A stretch of DNA of 64,000 nucleotides from Legionella wadsworthii DSM 21896 = ATCC 33877 (GCF_000701265.1 NZ_KL370759.1:779631-843630); one strand, 5' to 3'. Positions 20,965 to 31,076 are shown, counted from the stretch's first letter. Notes: generated from the sequence alone by a model not told the origin. A program made the numbers and translations.

Positions 20965-22644
20965 ATGTCTGAAAGTTTCAAAGAATTGTTTGAGCAAAGT
21001 ATTGCCGGCGCTCAATTTTATCCTGGTGCCATTATTAATGCTAAAGTTATCGGTATCGATAGCGACTATGTCATTTTAAATGCTGGTCTAAAATCCGAAG
21101 GTATTGTTCCAAAAGAAGAATTTTATGACAAAGATGGCGCACTGGAAGTTAGCTTGGGTGATACTGTTGAAGTAGCCCTCGATTCAGTGGAAGACGGCTA
21201 CGGAGAAACGCTCCTTTCAAGAGAAAAAGCAAAACGTCAGGAAGCTTGGCGTAAATTATCCAAGTCACACGAGAACAATGAAACAGTTACCGGTCTTATT
21301 TCTGGTAAAGTTAAAGGCGGATTTACTGTTGAAATTGGTACCATACGCGCTTTCTTACCTGGTTCGTTAGTCGATGTCAGACCTGTAAGAGATCCTTCTT
21401 ACTTAGAAGGCAAAGAGCTTGAATTCAAAGTTATAAAAATGGATTTAAAGCGAAATAATATTGTAGTATCGCGTCGTGCAGTGGTCGAAGAAGAAAGTAG
21501 TGCTGATAGACAAGCATTGCTTGAATCACTACATGAAGGCCAAGAACTCCATGGTATCGTTAAGAACCTTACCGATTATGGTGCATTTATTGACTTGGGC
21601 GGTATAGATGGTCTGCTGCATATTACTGATATCTCCTGGAAACGTGTCAAACACCCAAGTGAAGTATTGTCAGTTGGACAGGATGTAAAAGTAAAAGTTC
21701 TAAGCTTTGATAGCGAAAGAAACCGTGTTTCATTAGGCATGAAACAACTAGGTAATGATCCTTGGGTTGATTTAGTAGAGCGCTATCCAATAGGCAAAAA
21801 ATTACAAGGTAAAGTAACCAATATTACTGATTATGGTTGCTTTGTTGAAATTGAAGAAGGCGTTGAAGGCTTAGTCCATATGTCTGAAATGGATTGGACC
21901 AATAAAAACGTACATCCAAGTAAAGTAGTTTCTCTGGGCGATGTAGTTGATGTTATGGTTCTTGAAATTGATGAAGAAAGACGTCGTATTTCTTTAGGTA
22001 TGAAGCAATGCGTGGGTAATCCATGGCAACAATTTGCTGCAAGCCACTCTAAAGGCCAAAAAGTTAGCGGTAAGATCCGTTCAATCACTGATTTCGGAAT
22101 ATTCATCGGCTTGGATGGGGATATTGATGGTTTAGTTCATTTGTCTGACATTTCCTGGACTGTTCCTGGCGAAGAAGCTGTAAAACAGTTTAAGAAAGGC
22201 CAAGAATTAGAAGCTGTTATTCTAGCGATAGATCCGGAGCGTGAGCGAATTTCTTTAGGTATTAAACAACTTGAAGGTGACAACTTTGCAAGTTTTGTAG
22301 ACGAATATACTAAAGGCGCCATAGTTAAAGGTACTGTTATGGCCGTAGATCCCAAAACAGTGACTGTATCATTGGCTGATGATATTACTGGAACAATCCG
22401 TGCAAATGAACTGTCTGATGAGCGTGTTGATGATGCTACTACTTTAGTCAAAGAAGGTGACGAAATTGAAGCAAAAATCATTAATGTGGATCGTAAAAAC
22501 CGTTCAATTACACTTTCAGTAAAGGCGAAGGATGCTCAAGATGAAGCCGATGCCATTAAAAAGTACTCTAGAACCGAAGGTGCTACAACTACAACCTTAG
22601 GTGATTTACTGAAAGAAAAAATGGCGAGCAAAGAAAGTGAATAA
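20965..22644 (+). CDS. rpsA: 30S ribosomal protein S1
   Basis: A 559-residue S1 protein (E. coli 557) with six consecutive S1 RNA-binding repeats. The conserved cores recur as [88 protein letters not shown] and [16 protein letters not shown]1 unfolds mRNA leaders and brings them to the 30S subunit. The first repeats are degenerate as usual, serving ribosome docking. A strong terminator lies 25 bases beyond the stop. Confidence 0.98.
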   Translation: MSESFKELFEQSIAGAQFYPGAIINAKVIGIDSDYVILNAGLKSEGIVPKEEFYDKDGALEVSLGDTVEVALDSVEDGYGETLLSREKAKRQEAWRKLSKSHENNETVTGLISGKVKGGFTVEIGTIRAFLPGSLVDVRPVRDPSYLEGKELEFKVIKMDLKRNNIVVSRRAVVEEESSADRQALLESLHEGQELHGIVKNLTDYGAFIDLGGIDGLLHITDISWKRVKHPSEVLSVGQDVKVKVLSFDSERNRVSLGMKQLGNDPWVDLVERYPIGKKLQGKVTNITDYGCFVEIEEGVEGLVHMSEMDWTNKNVHPSKVVSLGDVVDVMVLEIDEERRRISLGMKQCVGNPWQQFAASHSKGQKVSGKIRSITDFGIFIGLDGDIDGLVHLSDISWTVPGEEAVKQFKKGQELEAVILAIDPERERISLGIKQLEGDNFASFVDEYTKGAIVKGTVMAVDPKTVTVSLADDITGTIRANELSDERVDDATTLVKEGDEIEAKIINVDRKNRSITLSVKAKDAQDEADAIKKYSRTEGATTTTLGDLLKEKMASKESE

Positions 22645-22668
22645 TTTCTTACTTGTCAAATAGTTAAG

Positions 22669-22696
22669 AAAGCGTAGATTATTCTACGCTTTTTTA
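22669..22696 (+). terminator. Rho-independent terminator after rpsA
   Basis: The stem AAAGCGTAGA / TCTACGCTTT with a four-base loop is directly followed by a run of T. A second hairpin (AACCCGG / CCGGGTT, 22709-22730) follows without a T-run. Confidence 0.9.
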
Positions 22697-22791
22697 TTTG
22701 CATTGAATAACCCGGGAAGATTTCCGGGTTATTGTTGTATCCTGGTTGACTCCCGTTTCCCTTTACATAGGCAAATAAAAAGGAAGAATTT

Positions 22792-23082
22792 ATGCGCATA
22801 TTAATGATGGTTATTTATCTACTTCTTATCGTTATTGGCGTTAGTTTTGCAGCTCTAAATGCTAATTCAGTAGACGTTAATTTGTATTTTAAAAAAATAT
22901 CTATGCCTATATCAGTTCTTATGACCATTATGTTGGGTATCGGTATTTTACTTGGATTTATGCTTTTTATTGTGAGATATTGGCGCTTAAAAGCTGAATG
23001 CTACCGAATTAAAAATCAATTAAAACTAACTGAGAAAGAAATTAAAAACTTACGATCTATTCCATTGCAAGATCAACATTAG
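22792..23082 (+). CDS. lapA: LapA-domain inner-membrane protein (LPS assembly)
   Basis: A 96-residue protein with two hydrophobic helices (residues about 3-24 and 40-63) and a charged coiled-coil tail (AECYRIKNQLKLTEKEIKNL), the LapA/YciS architecture. The strong AAGGAAG ribosome-binding site precedes the ATG. LapA works with LapB at the inner membrane in LPS assembly and in control of LpxC turnover. It precedes lapB by 44 bases, as in E. coli, which secures the assignment of this short protein. Confidence 0.9.
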   Translation: MRILMMVIYLLLIVIGVSFAALNANSVDVNLYFKKISMPISVLMTIMLGIGILLGFMLFIVRYWRLKAECYRIKNQLKLTEKEIKNLRSIPLQDQH

Positions 23083-23126
23083 ATTATTTATTATAATAAC
23101 AAAACACGCACGGAGGAGGGGTAATA

Positions 23127-24296
23127 ATGATTGATTTATGGCCATTACTATTGCCTGCTGCTGCATGGTCTGGTTGGTGGATGGCGAATCGAAGTAAAAC
23201 CAAGGAAGATTCTACTCTTAATAATCGTTTATCCAGGGAATATGTGGTTGGACTGAATTATTTATTAAATGAACAAGCTGATAAAGCTGTTGATATTTTT
23301 ATTAAATTATTAGAGGTAGATAGTGATACTGTAGAAACCCATCTGGCATTGGGCAGTTTATTTAGACGCCGCGGTGAGGTGGATCGAGCGATACGGGTCC
23401 ATCAAAATTTAATTGCGCGTCCCCAACTGAGTATTTTACAGAGAAAAGAATCTTTGATGGCTCTTGGACAAGATTATATGAGTGCTGGTCTTTTTGATCG
23501 GGCCGAACGAATTTTTTTAGAGGTTGTGGAATTAGGTGGATCTAAAGAAACGAGCAGTTTGCATGGATTACTTGCTATTTATCAACAAGAAAAAGCTTGG
23601 GAAAAAGCTTTAGATATTATTAAAAAATTAGAAATATCCACTGGAACCAGTTTTCATAATCAAGCAGCTCATTATTATTGTGAGATGGCCAACCAGGCAT
23701 TAAAAGCTAATGCAATTGATAGAGCCTCTTATTGTATTAAACAGGCAATTAATGTCGATAATGAATCAGTAAGAGCCAGTTTAATGAATGCCAGTTTAGA
23801 GATGAAAGAGGGACGTTACAAGCATGCAATTCGCTCACTGAAACGTGTTCCACAACAAGATGCTGATTTTTTAACTGAAATTATTGAACCATTGGTGCTA
23901 TGTCATAAAGAATTAAATTCCATGGAGGAGTGTGTCTCCTATCTAGAAGATACCTTGAGAGATAACCCTAGAGCCTCAGTTATTTTCGTAATCGCAGAAT
24001 ATTTAAGGCAACAAAAAGATATGGATGCTGCTATTGATTTCGTCGCAGATAATCTGAGCAAACATCCCTCTATACGAGGATTGAACCAGTTAATCTACTG
24101 GCATCTTGAAACTGCGCATGGCAAAGTGCGCGATAAATTACAAATGCTATATGATATAACGAGCAAATTTTTAGACAATAAACCAGTATATCGATGTGTT
24201 CATTGTGGTTTTGGAGGAAAACATCTTCATTGGCATTGTCCTGGTTGTAAAAACTGGGGAAGAATGAAACCTGTTCATGGATTGGAAGGATATTAA
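23127..24296 (+). CDS. lapB: LPS assembly protein LapB (YciM), TPR plus rubredoxin-like domain
   Basis: A 389-residue protein (E. coli 389). It has an N-terminal membrane anchor (LWPLLLPAAAWSGWWMA), about nine TPR-type helical repeats (first at LSREYVVGLNYLLNEQADKA), and a C-terminal zinc-ribbon/rubredoxin-like module with CVHC and CPGC pairs around YRCVHCGFGGKHLHWHCPGC. LapB recruits FtsH to degrade LpxC, setting the LPS synthesis rate, and may coordinate LPS transport proteins. GGAGGAGG precedes the start. It forms an operon with lapA and probably the next two genes. Confidence 0.95.
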   Translation: MIDLWPLLLPAAAWSGWWMANRSKTKEDSTLNNRLSREYVVGLNYLLNEQADKAVDIFIKLLEVDSDTVETHLALGSLFRRRGEVDRAIRVHQNLIARPQLSILQRKESLMALGQDYMSAGLFDRAERIFLEVVELGGSKETSSLHGLLAIYQQEKAWEKALDIIKKLEISTGTSFHNQAAHYYCEMANQALKANAIDRASYCIKQAINVDNESVRASLMNASLEMKEGRYKHAIRSLKRVPQQDADFLTEIIEPLVLCHKELNSMEECVSYLEDTLRDNPRASVIFVIAEYLRQQKDMDAAIDFVADNLSKHPSIRGLNQLIYWHLETAHGKVRDKLQMLYDITSKFLDNKPVYRCVHCGFGGKHLHWHCPGCKNWGRMKPVHGLEGY

Positions 24297-24314
24297 CCTA
24301 ATTTTTAAGAGATT

Positions 24315-25433
24315 ATGATGCAATTTATTGATTTAAAAAAACAATATTCCATAATAGAAAGCGAAATTTTAGCGGGTATAAAAAATGTTTTGGATCATGG
24401 TCAATACATTATGGGGCCTGAAATCACGCAGCTTGAAAAACAGTTAGCTGATTTTATAGGGGTGAAACATGCTATTGTTAATTCTAGTGGCACTGATGCT
24501 CTTTTAATGGCCTTAATGGCTCTGGAAATTCAGCCTGGCGATGAAATAATTACCACACCTTTTAGCTTTTTTGCTACAACAGAAGTCATAAGTCTTTGTC
24601 ATGCAAAACCCGTTTTTGTAGATATCGATCCCCGTACGTATAATATGGATCCGAATAAACTAGAAGCTGCGGTAACCAGTAAAACAAAAGCTATCATGCC
24701 TGTTGGTTTATATGGGCAATGTGCTGATCATGACGAGATTAACGAAATTGCAGCCCGTTATGGGATACATGTCATTGAAGATGCAGCACAAAGCTTTGGT
24801 GCAACTTATAAAGGAAAATATTCTGGCGCATTATCCTCAATTGGATGTACCAGTTTTTTCCCATCAAAGCCTTTAGGGGGTTATGGAGATTCTGGGGCTT
24901 GTTTTACTAATGACGATGTTCTGGCGCAAAAATTAATCGAAATTAGAATACATGGTCAAAATGCACGTTATTGCCATAATCGTATTGGTATAAATGGGCG
25001 CATGGATACCATACAAGCAGCTGTTTTAATCGAAAAGCTAAAAATATTTCCTGATGAAATTATTATGCGTCAACGAGTAGCGAAAGCTTATGATCAATTG
25101 CTTTCTCCATTGGTTAAAACTCCTTATGTCCATAGCTATAACACGAGTGTTTATGCTCAATATACTATAGAAGTAAACAACCGAGATGCTTTTCAAAAAT
25201 CAATGCAAGAAGCTGGAATCCCTACCGCAGTTCATTATCCCGTTCCCTTACATCAACAAAATGCCATGGCATATTTAGGTTACAAGATGGGTGATTTTCC
25301 TCATGCAGAATATGCCAGTGGCCGTGTAATTAGCTTACCCATGCATCCTTATCTTCAAGAAATGGAGCAACTGAAAATAGTTACTGCAGTTCAGAATGCA
25401 TTGAGAGTCTATGAAGAAGAGGCAGTAGCATAA
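24315..25433 (+). CDS. DegT/DnrJ/EryC1/StrS-family sugar aminotransferase
   Basis: A 372-residue PLP-dependent aminotransferase that transaminates a keto-sugar nucleotide for surface polysaccharide. The fold signatures are VNSSGTDALLMALMAL (cofactor phosphate binding), VIEDAAQSFGATYKGK, and the Schiff-base Lys in FPSKPLGGYGDSGA, then GINGRMDTIQAAVL and a C-terminal AVHYPVPLHQQNA segment. The closest functional type by memory is WbpE/WlaK-like 3-amino-sugar formation, but substrate specificity cannot be read. Position after lapAB suggests a link with LPS. Its stop codon shares one base with the pyrF ATG (TAATG). Confidence 0.9.
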   Translation: MMQFIDLKKQYSIIESEILAGIKNVLDHGQYIMGPEITQLEKQLADFIGVKHAIVNSSGTDALLMALMALEIQPGDEIITTPFSFFATTEVISLCHAKPVFVDIDPRTYNMDPNKLEAAVTSKTKAIMPVGLYGQCADHDEINEIAARYGIHVIEDAAQSFGATYKGKYSGALSSIGCTSFFPSKPLGGYGDSGACFTNDDVLAQKLIEIRIHGQNARYCHNRIGINGRMDTIQAAVLIEKLKIFPDEIIMRQRVAKAYDQLLSPLVKTPYVHSYNTSVYAQYTIEVNNRDAFQKSMQEAGIPTAVHYPVPLHQQNAMAYLGYKMGDFPHAEYASGRVISLPMHPYLQEMEQLKIVTAVQNALRVYEEEAVA

Positions 25434-26131
25434 TGGCTCCTAAATTAATTGTTGCATTGGATTTTGATAACGAAAGCAAAGCCTTATCCTTGGTAGAAAA
25501 ACTGGATCCAAACAAATGCGCATTAAAAGTAGGTAGTGAGCTTTTTACATTACTGGGTATTAATTTCGTAAAGCAAATAATCAATAGGCAATTCAAAGTA
25601 TTTCTAGATTTAAAATTTCATGATATTCCAAATACAGTAGCAAAAGCATGCAAGGCTGGAGCTGAGTTAGGGGTTTGGATGATGAATGTCCATGCTTCAG
25701 GTGGTATGAGTATGATGCAAGCTGCTCGCGATGCTATTGATTCATATGGAGTAAATCGGCCAATACTTATTGCTGTGACTGTTTTAACAAGTTTTGACCA
25801 AAATGAATTATCAACTATCGGAGTGAATACACCAATTCATGATCATGTCAAAAGATTGGCAATTTTGACTCAAGAATCCGGTTTAGATGGTGTAGTTTGT
25901 TCCGCTTTAGAAGTTAAACTAATTAAAGAATCGTGTAATACTCAGTTTATTACGGTAACACCAGGTATAAGACTAACCAGTCATTCAACGGACGATCAAT
26001 CTAGAATCATGACTCCGAAACGTGCTATAGAAGAGGGAAGTGACTATCTGGTCATAGGTAGGCCAATTACACAATCAGTAAATCCCGAAAAAGTTGTAAC
26101 ACAAATCTTGAATGAGCTGTATCCTTCTTAA
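25433..26131 (+). CDS. pyrF: Orotidine 5'-phosphate decarboxylase
   Basis: A 232-residue OMP decarboxylase producing UMP, the last step of de novo pyrimidine synthesis. The catalytic DxKxxD array is visible as FLDLKFHDIPNTVA; the N-terminal VALDF motif and the C-terminal VTPGIR phosphate loop with LVIGRPI are intact. It is translationally coupled to the aminotransferase gene and ends the operon at a strong terminator. Confidence 0.97.
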   Translation: MAPKLIVALDFDNESKALSLVEKLDPNKCALKVGSELFTLLGINFVKQIINRQFKVFLDLKFHDIPNTVAKACKAGAELGVWMMNVHASGGMSMMQAARDAIDSYGVNRPILIAVTVLTSFDQNELSTIGVNTPIHDHVKRLAILTQESGLDGVVCSALEVKLIKESCNTQFITVTPGIRLTSHSTDDQSRIMTPKRAIEEGSDYLVIGRPITQSVNPEKVVTQILNELYPS

Positions 26132-26139
26132 TTGATTAG

Positions 26140-26170
26140 ATTACCTGGAAAAGTCCAGGTAATCCCTTTT
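26140..26170 (+). terminator. Rho-independent terminator after pyrF
   Basis: Perfect ten-base stem ATTACCTGGA (26140-26149) / TCCAGGTAAT (26154-26163), four-base loop, then CCCTTTT. Confidence 0.85.
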
Positions 26171-26476
26171 CATGAGATCCCCCTAGTTCCATGTTCCAAG
26201 ACATGTGTCTGTTAATTTCACGAAATGACGTTGGCCTGCGCTTTAAAAAATTAACTGAATAGATAGATGCAAAGGCAGAGAGAAAAATAATCATTTCATT
26301 TTTTTCCTGTTATTTAAATACTGATAAAATTGTGTTAATTATATTAGTGGTGGTTAAAAATAATAAAGCTATCATCCATAGTAAATCTAAAAAAATTTGA
26401 GGTGAAATAAACTTTCAATAAGGAAAATTGCAAATACTGATTATTTTTATGGATCATCATTACTTAAGGATAAGTT
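26171..26476. other. vpdC upstream region
   Basis: About 300 bases of A/T-rich DNA with no ORF of note. It should hold the vpdC promoter. I see a single CpxR-like half-site (AGTAAATCTAAAAAA near 26380) whose second half is poor, and no clear PmrA tandem. AAGGATAAG just before 26477 is the ribosome-binding site. Confidence 0.4.
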
Positions 26477-29110
26477 ATGACACCACAACACCTAATTAGC
26501 CAATTACTTCAATCTGATGCCCACCAATATCCTCAAAATATTGAACTACTAAAAAAGATTATTATGACGGCATATTTAGGGCGATTAGAAATTAATGGAC
26601 AACCTCCAGATAATAAAATTGCCTTTGGTAATTATTTGTTTGATAACGAACAGGTGATGTTTGATCTGACCCGAGTTAGTGATAAAAAAAGGGACGTGTT
26701 TAAAAACTGGTTTTTAGAACCGCATCAAAAAGACAAAACCAAAGCATTCTTAAGCGGCGTTACTGTAAATGAATACCGTGGTTTTACTGCTGAAGTGGCA
26801 CTCACTTGGTGGGGTAGGCTAGTCAGTTGGTTCCAAGGGTTATATCAAGAGCATTGGAAAATAAGTGATATAGATTTTTCATTTAAAAATATTTCTCATT
26901 ATCAATTAACAGGTATCCAGATGTGTCATGGTATCAATGGAACCTTAATTGGTTTTAACCAATTTCTCGTACCTGGAACCGGAACAAAATATAAAGATTC
27001 TGAGGATCCGCAACAAGAGCCTCTAGGTAATGTAAAACGTGTTTTTTTAACGGATAGCTTAATTGATCAACTGATCTCTCTCAATATAAAAAATATCAAA
27101 TTTGAATCCGTCTGCAAGAGTCCCCATCCTCAATCTATAGAAGTAATCGATCCTCAAGAACGTTTGGATAAAATGTACGATTACCGGAAAATGCAACGTT
27201 ATATGTCACATAAACCCTGGTATATTCGAATATGGAGTTGGTTATTCCCATGGATTTATGAGGAAAAAGTTAAAAGTAAATCAATAAAGGACAAACATGT
27301 AGTCCCACTGTATGCAACAAAAAAAGTAGAAATTTTTCGATTCTTAAAATCTTATGAAATATTGGTAAGGGAAAGAAAACCACAGATTGAAAATATAGTT
27401 TTTTGTGGTGGCGGAGCAAAAATTTTTGCCCATATTGGTGTCTGGAAAGCTCTTAATGAAGCTAAAATAAAACCTGAAAAATTCGCAGGTAGCTCAGCGG
27501 GTGCCATAATGGCTTTGTTGTGTTACTTAGGATATTCCGCTGCAGAAATTGAAGAGCTATTTAGACATTTTAAAAATGAACATTTGGTTCATCTAGATAT
27601 CAATATTAATGGATTATCCGAAGCGAATTCATTAAAAACAGCTCTAGACTATGCTATTGCCTACAAATTAAATCAAATTGTAACTCAATACAAGATTCCC
27701 TATCCTCAGGGAAAAATTAGTTTTGAAACTCTGGAAGAAATTCGACAAAAATGTCCTGGATGTGGCATTGGTAAAGAATTAATCGTTACAGCAACCAATA
27801 AACGCCAAGCGACAACCCGTTATTTTTCACTTTTTCATTCACCTACATTTGAAGTGAGCGAAGCAGTTAAAACATCAGCTAGCTTTCCTATTGTATATCG
27901 CTCAACGCTTATAGACGGAGAAGAGCATAACGATGGGGGCATCTTAAATAACTTCCCCACTGAACCTTTTTTTGATGATCACACTACATTACTTGAGTCA
28001 GAATATGGCAATAACTTAAAGGTTTTGGCAGTCAAATTTGATGATGGGCCAGAAAGAAAAGCGATTGACAGGGTAATGGACAGAGTTTATAGAGAAAATG
28101 TCTTTTTAAATTGGATTTATCAATTACTCACTGGTGTCAGTGATCCTGCCAGTGGATGGGAAAAAGATCGATTAAAACTAAGAAAATATGCCTGCCAATC
28201 GATTGTGATTAATGTAGAAAGCGTGTCAAGCTCATCATTCACAGTTGGAGAAGAAACCAGAAAGAAAATGATCGATGCTGGATATGAGGAGACAAACAAT
28301 TATTTAAATATGCGTTATAGTAAAAATGAATCTCAAGAGTATGAAAATGAAGAGTTTATGTATACTACATTCAGCTCTTTAGGGGAGTTACTTTCATATT
28401 GTTGTTACAGGGGAGATCGACGCTGGTTTGAAGTCGTTCGTAAACTTATTGAAGAATCGAATGCACCTAATCGATTGGATTTATTGCAACAAGGTCATGA
28501 TCTGCGACATCTATATTTTAGAGATGTCGCCACTACTCCCACTACACCCAAACAAGATAGTGTTTTGCCTACTTTTTTTGGAAATGAGATTCCACATACT
28601 TCCCAAAAAAATGATCACCACAAGATTTTGCTTACCATATATCCTGTTTTTTTAAAATTATCTCAGGAATTTTTTAAAGACAGCAACGATAAAAAAATAT
28701 TTGATTTTGCACGTCATTCTCTATCTCTAAAATCTCCTTTTGCATGTTTAGAGCATTTTTCCAAAATTCACAATGAAACTCATATAGTGTTCCATATTGT
28801 TATTAATTTATTTAGGGAACTCAAAAAAAATCCAACAGATAAAATATATGAGGCCCTATTTCAAATATGGGATCTATTGGATAAAAATAAAATAAATTTT
28901 TATGAAGACTATTTTTCTCGCTGGGATTTATCGATTCCACAATCATTCAGGATACTTAATTTATTAATTAAAGATTCCCAGGTTCATCCTCGTTTACTCC
29001 ATTTGTTAAGTAGAAGAAATGAACCTATGAAAACTGTAATTAATGGAATGTATTACGAGGATGATTATGATACATTGGAAGCTGATGAACGCAGTTCTTT
29101 TAGTATGTAA
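26477..29110 (+). CDS. vpdC: Patatin-like phospholipase effector, VpdC-type
   Basis: An 877-residue protein. A patatin domain lies at about residues 303-540: oxyanion motif VFCGGGAKIFAHIG, nucleophile elbow GSSAG with Ser340, and catalytic Asp486 in NDGGILNNFP. The 300-residue N-terminal region and 330-residue C-terminal helical region have no motif I recognise. Location right after pyrF matches L. pneumophila vpdC (lpg1426, about 850 residues), a Dot/Icm effector reported to be a phospholipase activated by host ubiquitin and to affect vacuole size. Function here is by orthology; the active site is visible. The C-terminal tail (EADERSSFSM) is acidic and Ser-rich, fitting a translocation signal. 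Confidence 0.88.
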   Translation: MTPQHLISQLLQSDAHQYPQNIELLKKIIMTAYLGRLEINGQPPDNKIAFGNYLFDNEQVMFDLTRVSDKKRDVFKNWFLEPHQKDKTKAFLSGVTVNEYRGFTAEVALTWWGRLVSWFQGLYQEHWKISDIDFSFKNISHYQLTGIQMCHGINGTLIGFNQFLVPGTGTKYKDSEDPQQEPLGNVKRVFLTDSLIDQLISLNIKNIKFESVCKSPHPQSIEVIDPQERLDKMYDYRKMQRYMSHKPWYIRIWSWLFPWIYEEKVKSKSIKDKHVVPLYATKKVEIFRFLKSYEILVRERKPQIENIVFCGGGAKIFAHIGVWKALNEAKIKPEKFAGSSAGAIMALLCYLGYSAAEIEELFRHFKNEHLVHLDININGLSEANSLKTALDYAIAYKLNQIVTQYKIPYPQGKISFETLEEIRQKCPGCGIGKELIVTATNKRQATTRYFSLFHSPTFEVSEAVKTSASFPIVYRSTLIDGEEHNDGGILNNFPTEPFFDDHTTLLESEYGNNLKVLAVKFDDGPERKAIDRVMDRVYRENVFLNWIYQLLTGVSDPASGWEKDRLKLRKYACQSIVINVESVSSSSFTVGEETRKKMIDAGYEETNNYLNMRYSKNESQEYENEEFMYTTFSSLGELLSYCCYRGDRRWFEVVRKLIEESNAPNRLDLLQQGHDLRHLYFRDVATTPTTPKQDSVLPTFFGNEIPHTSQKNDHHKILLTIYPVFLKLSQEFFKDSNDKKIFDFARHSLSLKSPFACLEHFSKIHNETHIVFHIVINLFRELKKNPTDKIYEALFQIWDLLDKNKINFYEDYFSRWDLSIPQSFRILNLLIKDSQVHPRLLHLLSRRNEPMKTVINGMYYEDDYDTLEADERSSFSM

Positions 29111-29161
29111 TGGGTATCTATTGCATTTTTACTATTTATTTTGGTCAAGAACAATATAAAA

Positions 29162-29638
29162 ATGAAAATTAAAGGATTAACGCTTATCGAATTACTTGTG
29201 ACTTCATCTTTGCTATTAAGTTTATCGATAATCGGAATAAGTTCATATTTTTATTTTATGAAAAAAAATGAGCAAAATGCTTTAATTGATGAAATTAGGA
29301 CTGCGGTACAATACGCTAAAATCCAGGCAATTCTGAGTGGAAAACCCGTTTACCTTTCTCCTCTTGATGCAACATCGAGTTGGTCCAAAGGAATGGTTTT
29401 GAAATCAATCAATAAGCGAAACAAGAATTTAGAGCTTATAAATCAATGGACGTGGAATTTTCCACGTTGGGATTTACATTGGATAGGGGTCAGATCAACA
29501 AATTCCATTACTTTTTCAACTTACCCGGGACAAGCAATAAGTAATGGACATTTTATTTTAACAAATAAAAAAACACATGAACAAATTAAGATTATTTTAA
29601 ACCGTATCGGAAGGGTAAAAGTAAGTAATAACTTGTAG
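29162..29638 (+). CDS. FimT/GspH-type pseudopilin
   Basis: A 158-residue type IV pilin-like protein. I prefer the ATG at 29162 over the TTG at 29141 because it places the prepilin peptidase site KG|LTLIELLVTSS at the usual distance, with Glu5 of the mature protein present and a hydrophobic helix of about 22 residues. The C-terminal half matches the GspH fold (NGHFILTNKK, then IILNRIGRVKVS). It may be a minor pseudopilin of the type IV pilus or type II secretion system. It stands alone, 51 bases after vpdC, without other pilus genes nearby. Confidence 0.75.
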   Translation: MKIKGLTLIELLVTSSLLLSLSIIGISSYFYFMKKNEQNALIDEIRTAVQYAKIQAILSGKPVYLSPLDATSSWSKGMVLKSINKRNKNLELINQWTWNFPRWDLHWIGVRSTNSITFSTYPGQAISNGHFILTNKKTHEQIKIILNRIGRVKVSNNL

Positions 29639-29670
29639 GAGATGTTTTATTTTTGTAAGATCGTATCGAA

Positions 29671-30237
29671 ATGTATTTTTCAAGTAGTTTAAAATCAATG
29701 GCTATAAATACCAATTCCATTTTCAGCATCAATTCAGAATGCTCGCCACAACTTACAGAGTGGCTTAATTATTCAGATTCATTAACTGATAAATTGAAGC
29801 AATTGAAGGGTGATGCTCAAGTTCAGCTCATATCCCAATGTTGGACGAGTACAGATTGGTGGTGCAGCAATTTTCTCAAAATCATTGATTCAAAAATTTA
29901 TAAGCGTGAAATCATTATGAAAAGTTATAATATAGCGTATTGGTATGCACGCAGTATTATTCCTCAAAAATGTTATGACCTTGATCCTGCTTTTTTTGGC
30001 CGTTTAGAAAAGGAGTCAATAAAAAATTTAATTTTTAAAGAAAGCAGAGTGCAGCGTATTCATAGATTGAATTACCCTGTAGATGATCAATGTTTAGAGT
30101 TTTATTGGGCAAAAAAAAATTTACATCACATAGAAGGTGATCTCTGGGTTCGCCTGACTGAATATTCGTTTCAAGAAAAAGAATCCTTTTATTTGATAGA
30201 AATTATGCTGCCCGAACTCGAGAATATGAATACATGA
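29671..30237 (+). CDS. ubiC: Chorismate--pyruvate lyase (UbiC-like)
   Basis: A 188-residue protein with the UbiC fold, which removes pyruvate from chorismate to make 4-hydroxybenzoate, the first ubiquinone-specific step. Identity overall is low, but the key features are present: WLNYSDSLTDKLKQL near the N-terminus, the conserved Arg in YWYARSIIP (E. coli WLAGRTVVP) and the conserved Glu in YLIEIMLPEL (E. coli LLTELFLP). Start choice is uncertain: neither the ATG at 29671 nor the one at 29698 has a good Shine-Dalgarno. It overlaps ubiA by 4 bases, which strongly supports the call. Confidence 0.88.
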   Translation: MYFSSSLKSMAINTNSIFSINSECSPQLTEWLNYSDSLTDKLKQLKGDAQVQLISQCWTSTDWWCSNFLKIIDSKIYKREIIMKSYNIAYWYARSIIPQKCYDLDPAFFGRLEKESIKNLIFKESRVQRIHRLNYPVDDQCLEFYWAKKNLHHIEGDLWVRLTEYSFQEKESFYLIEIMLPELENMNT

Positions 30238-31076
30238 AAGTGAAAGCATACTGGCGTTTAATGCGTTTTGATAAGCCTGTTGGTATTTTATTACTTTGGT
30301 TTCCAACCGCCTGGGCTTTGTGGTTGGCAAACAAGGGGATGCCAACACCCAATCTTTTCATTCTTTTTTTATTGGGTACTGTGTTGATGCGAGCAGCAGG
30401 GTGTGTTATCAATGATATCGCTGATCGGAACATCGATAAACACGTAAATCGTACTAAATCAAGGCCCCTGACTGCAGGCGAGATTAGCTTGCCTGAGGCT
30501 TTTTTGTTATTGATGGTTTTGCTTGTTCTATCACTGTTTATTTTACTTCAATTACCAAGAGATTGTTTCTTTCTTGCCATAGTGGCTTTGATTATTTCAT
30601 TTGTATATCCATTTTGTAAACGTTTTTTAGATGCACCTCAATTCATATTAGGTCTGGCTTTTTCTATGGGTATCCCGATGGCATATATTGCTTCCGGTAT
30701 CTCTTTAAATAAAGAGTGTCTTTTATTATTTTTTATTAATTTTTCGTGGATTGTTGTTTATGACACTATGTATGCTATGGCTGATAAAGCAGATGATTTG
30801 CGGATAGGTGTGAAATCTACTGCTATTTACTTTGATCATTATGATCGAATTATCATTGGATTGTTACAACTCTTTTTCCATGGACTATGGCTATTCTGGG
30901 CCCTATTGAACCACCTGAATAATTTCTTTTATCTATGTTGGTTCGTTGCAGCTGCTATTTTGGTTTACCAGCAAATTCTGATTACTAAAAGAGAGCCACA
31001 AAAGTGTTTTAAAGCCTTTATCGTGAGTGTTTATTACGGGGCATTCATGTGGTTGGCTATTGGCACAGGCAGTTAA
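30234..31076 (+). CDS. ubiA: 4-hydroxybenzoate polyprenyltransferase
   Basis: A 280-residue integral inner-membrane prenyltransferase with about eight helices that attaches the polyprenyl tail to 4-hydroxybenzoate in ubiquinone synthesis. Both Asp-rich magnesium motifs are visible: NDIADRNIDKHVNRTKSRPL after helix 2 and MADKADDLRIGVKST after helix 5. The MRFDKPVGILLLWFPT N-terminus is characteristic. It overlaps ubiC by four bases. Confidence 0.96.
   Translation: MKVKAYWRLMRFDKPVGILLLWFPTAWALWLANKGMPTPNLFILFLLGTVLMRAAGCVINDIADRNIDKHVNRTKSRPLTAGEISLPEAFLLLMVLLVLSLFILLQLPRDCFFLAIVALIISFVYPFCKRFLDAPQFILGLAFSMGIPMAYIASGISLNKECLLLFFINFSWIVVYDTMYAMADKADDLRIGVKSTAIYFDHYDRIIIGLLQLFFHGLWLFWALLNHLNNFFYLCWFVAAAILVYQQILITKREPQKCFKAFIVSVYYGAFMWLAIGTGS

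Noticed and set aside
26375..26395. CpxR-like box upstream of vpdC
   Set aside because: Only one GTAAA half-site is good; the second is an A-run common in this A/T-rich DNA.
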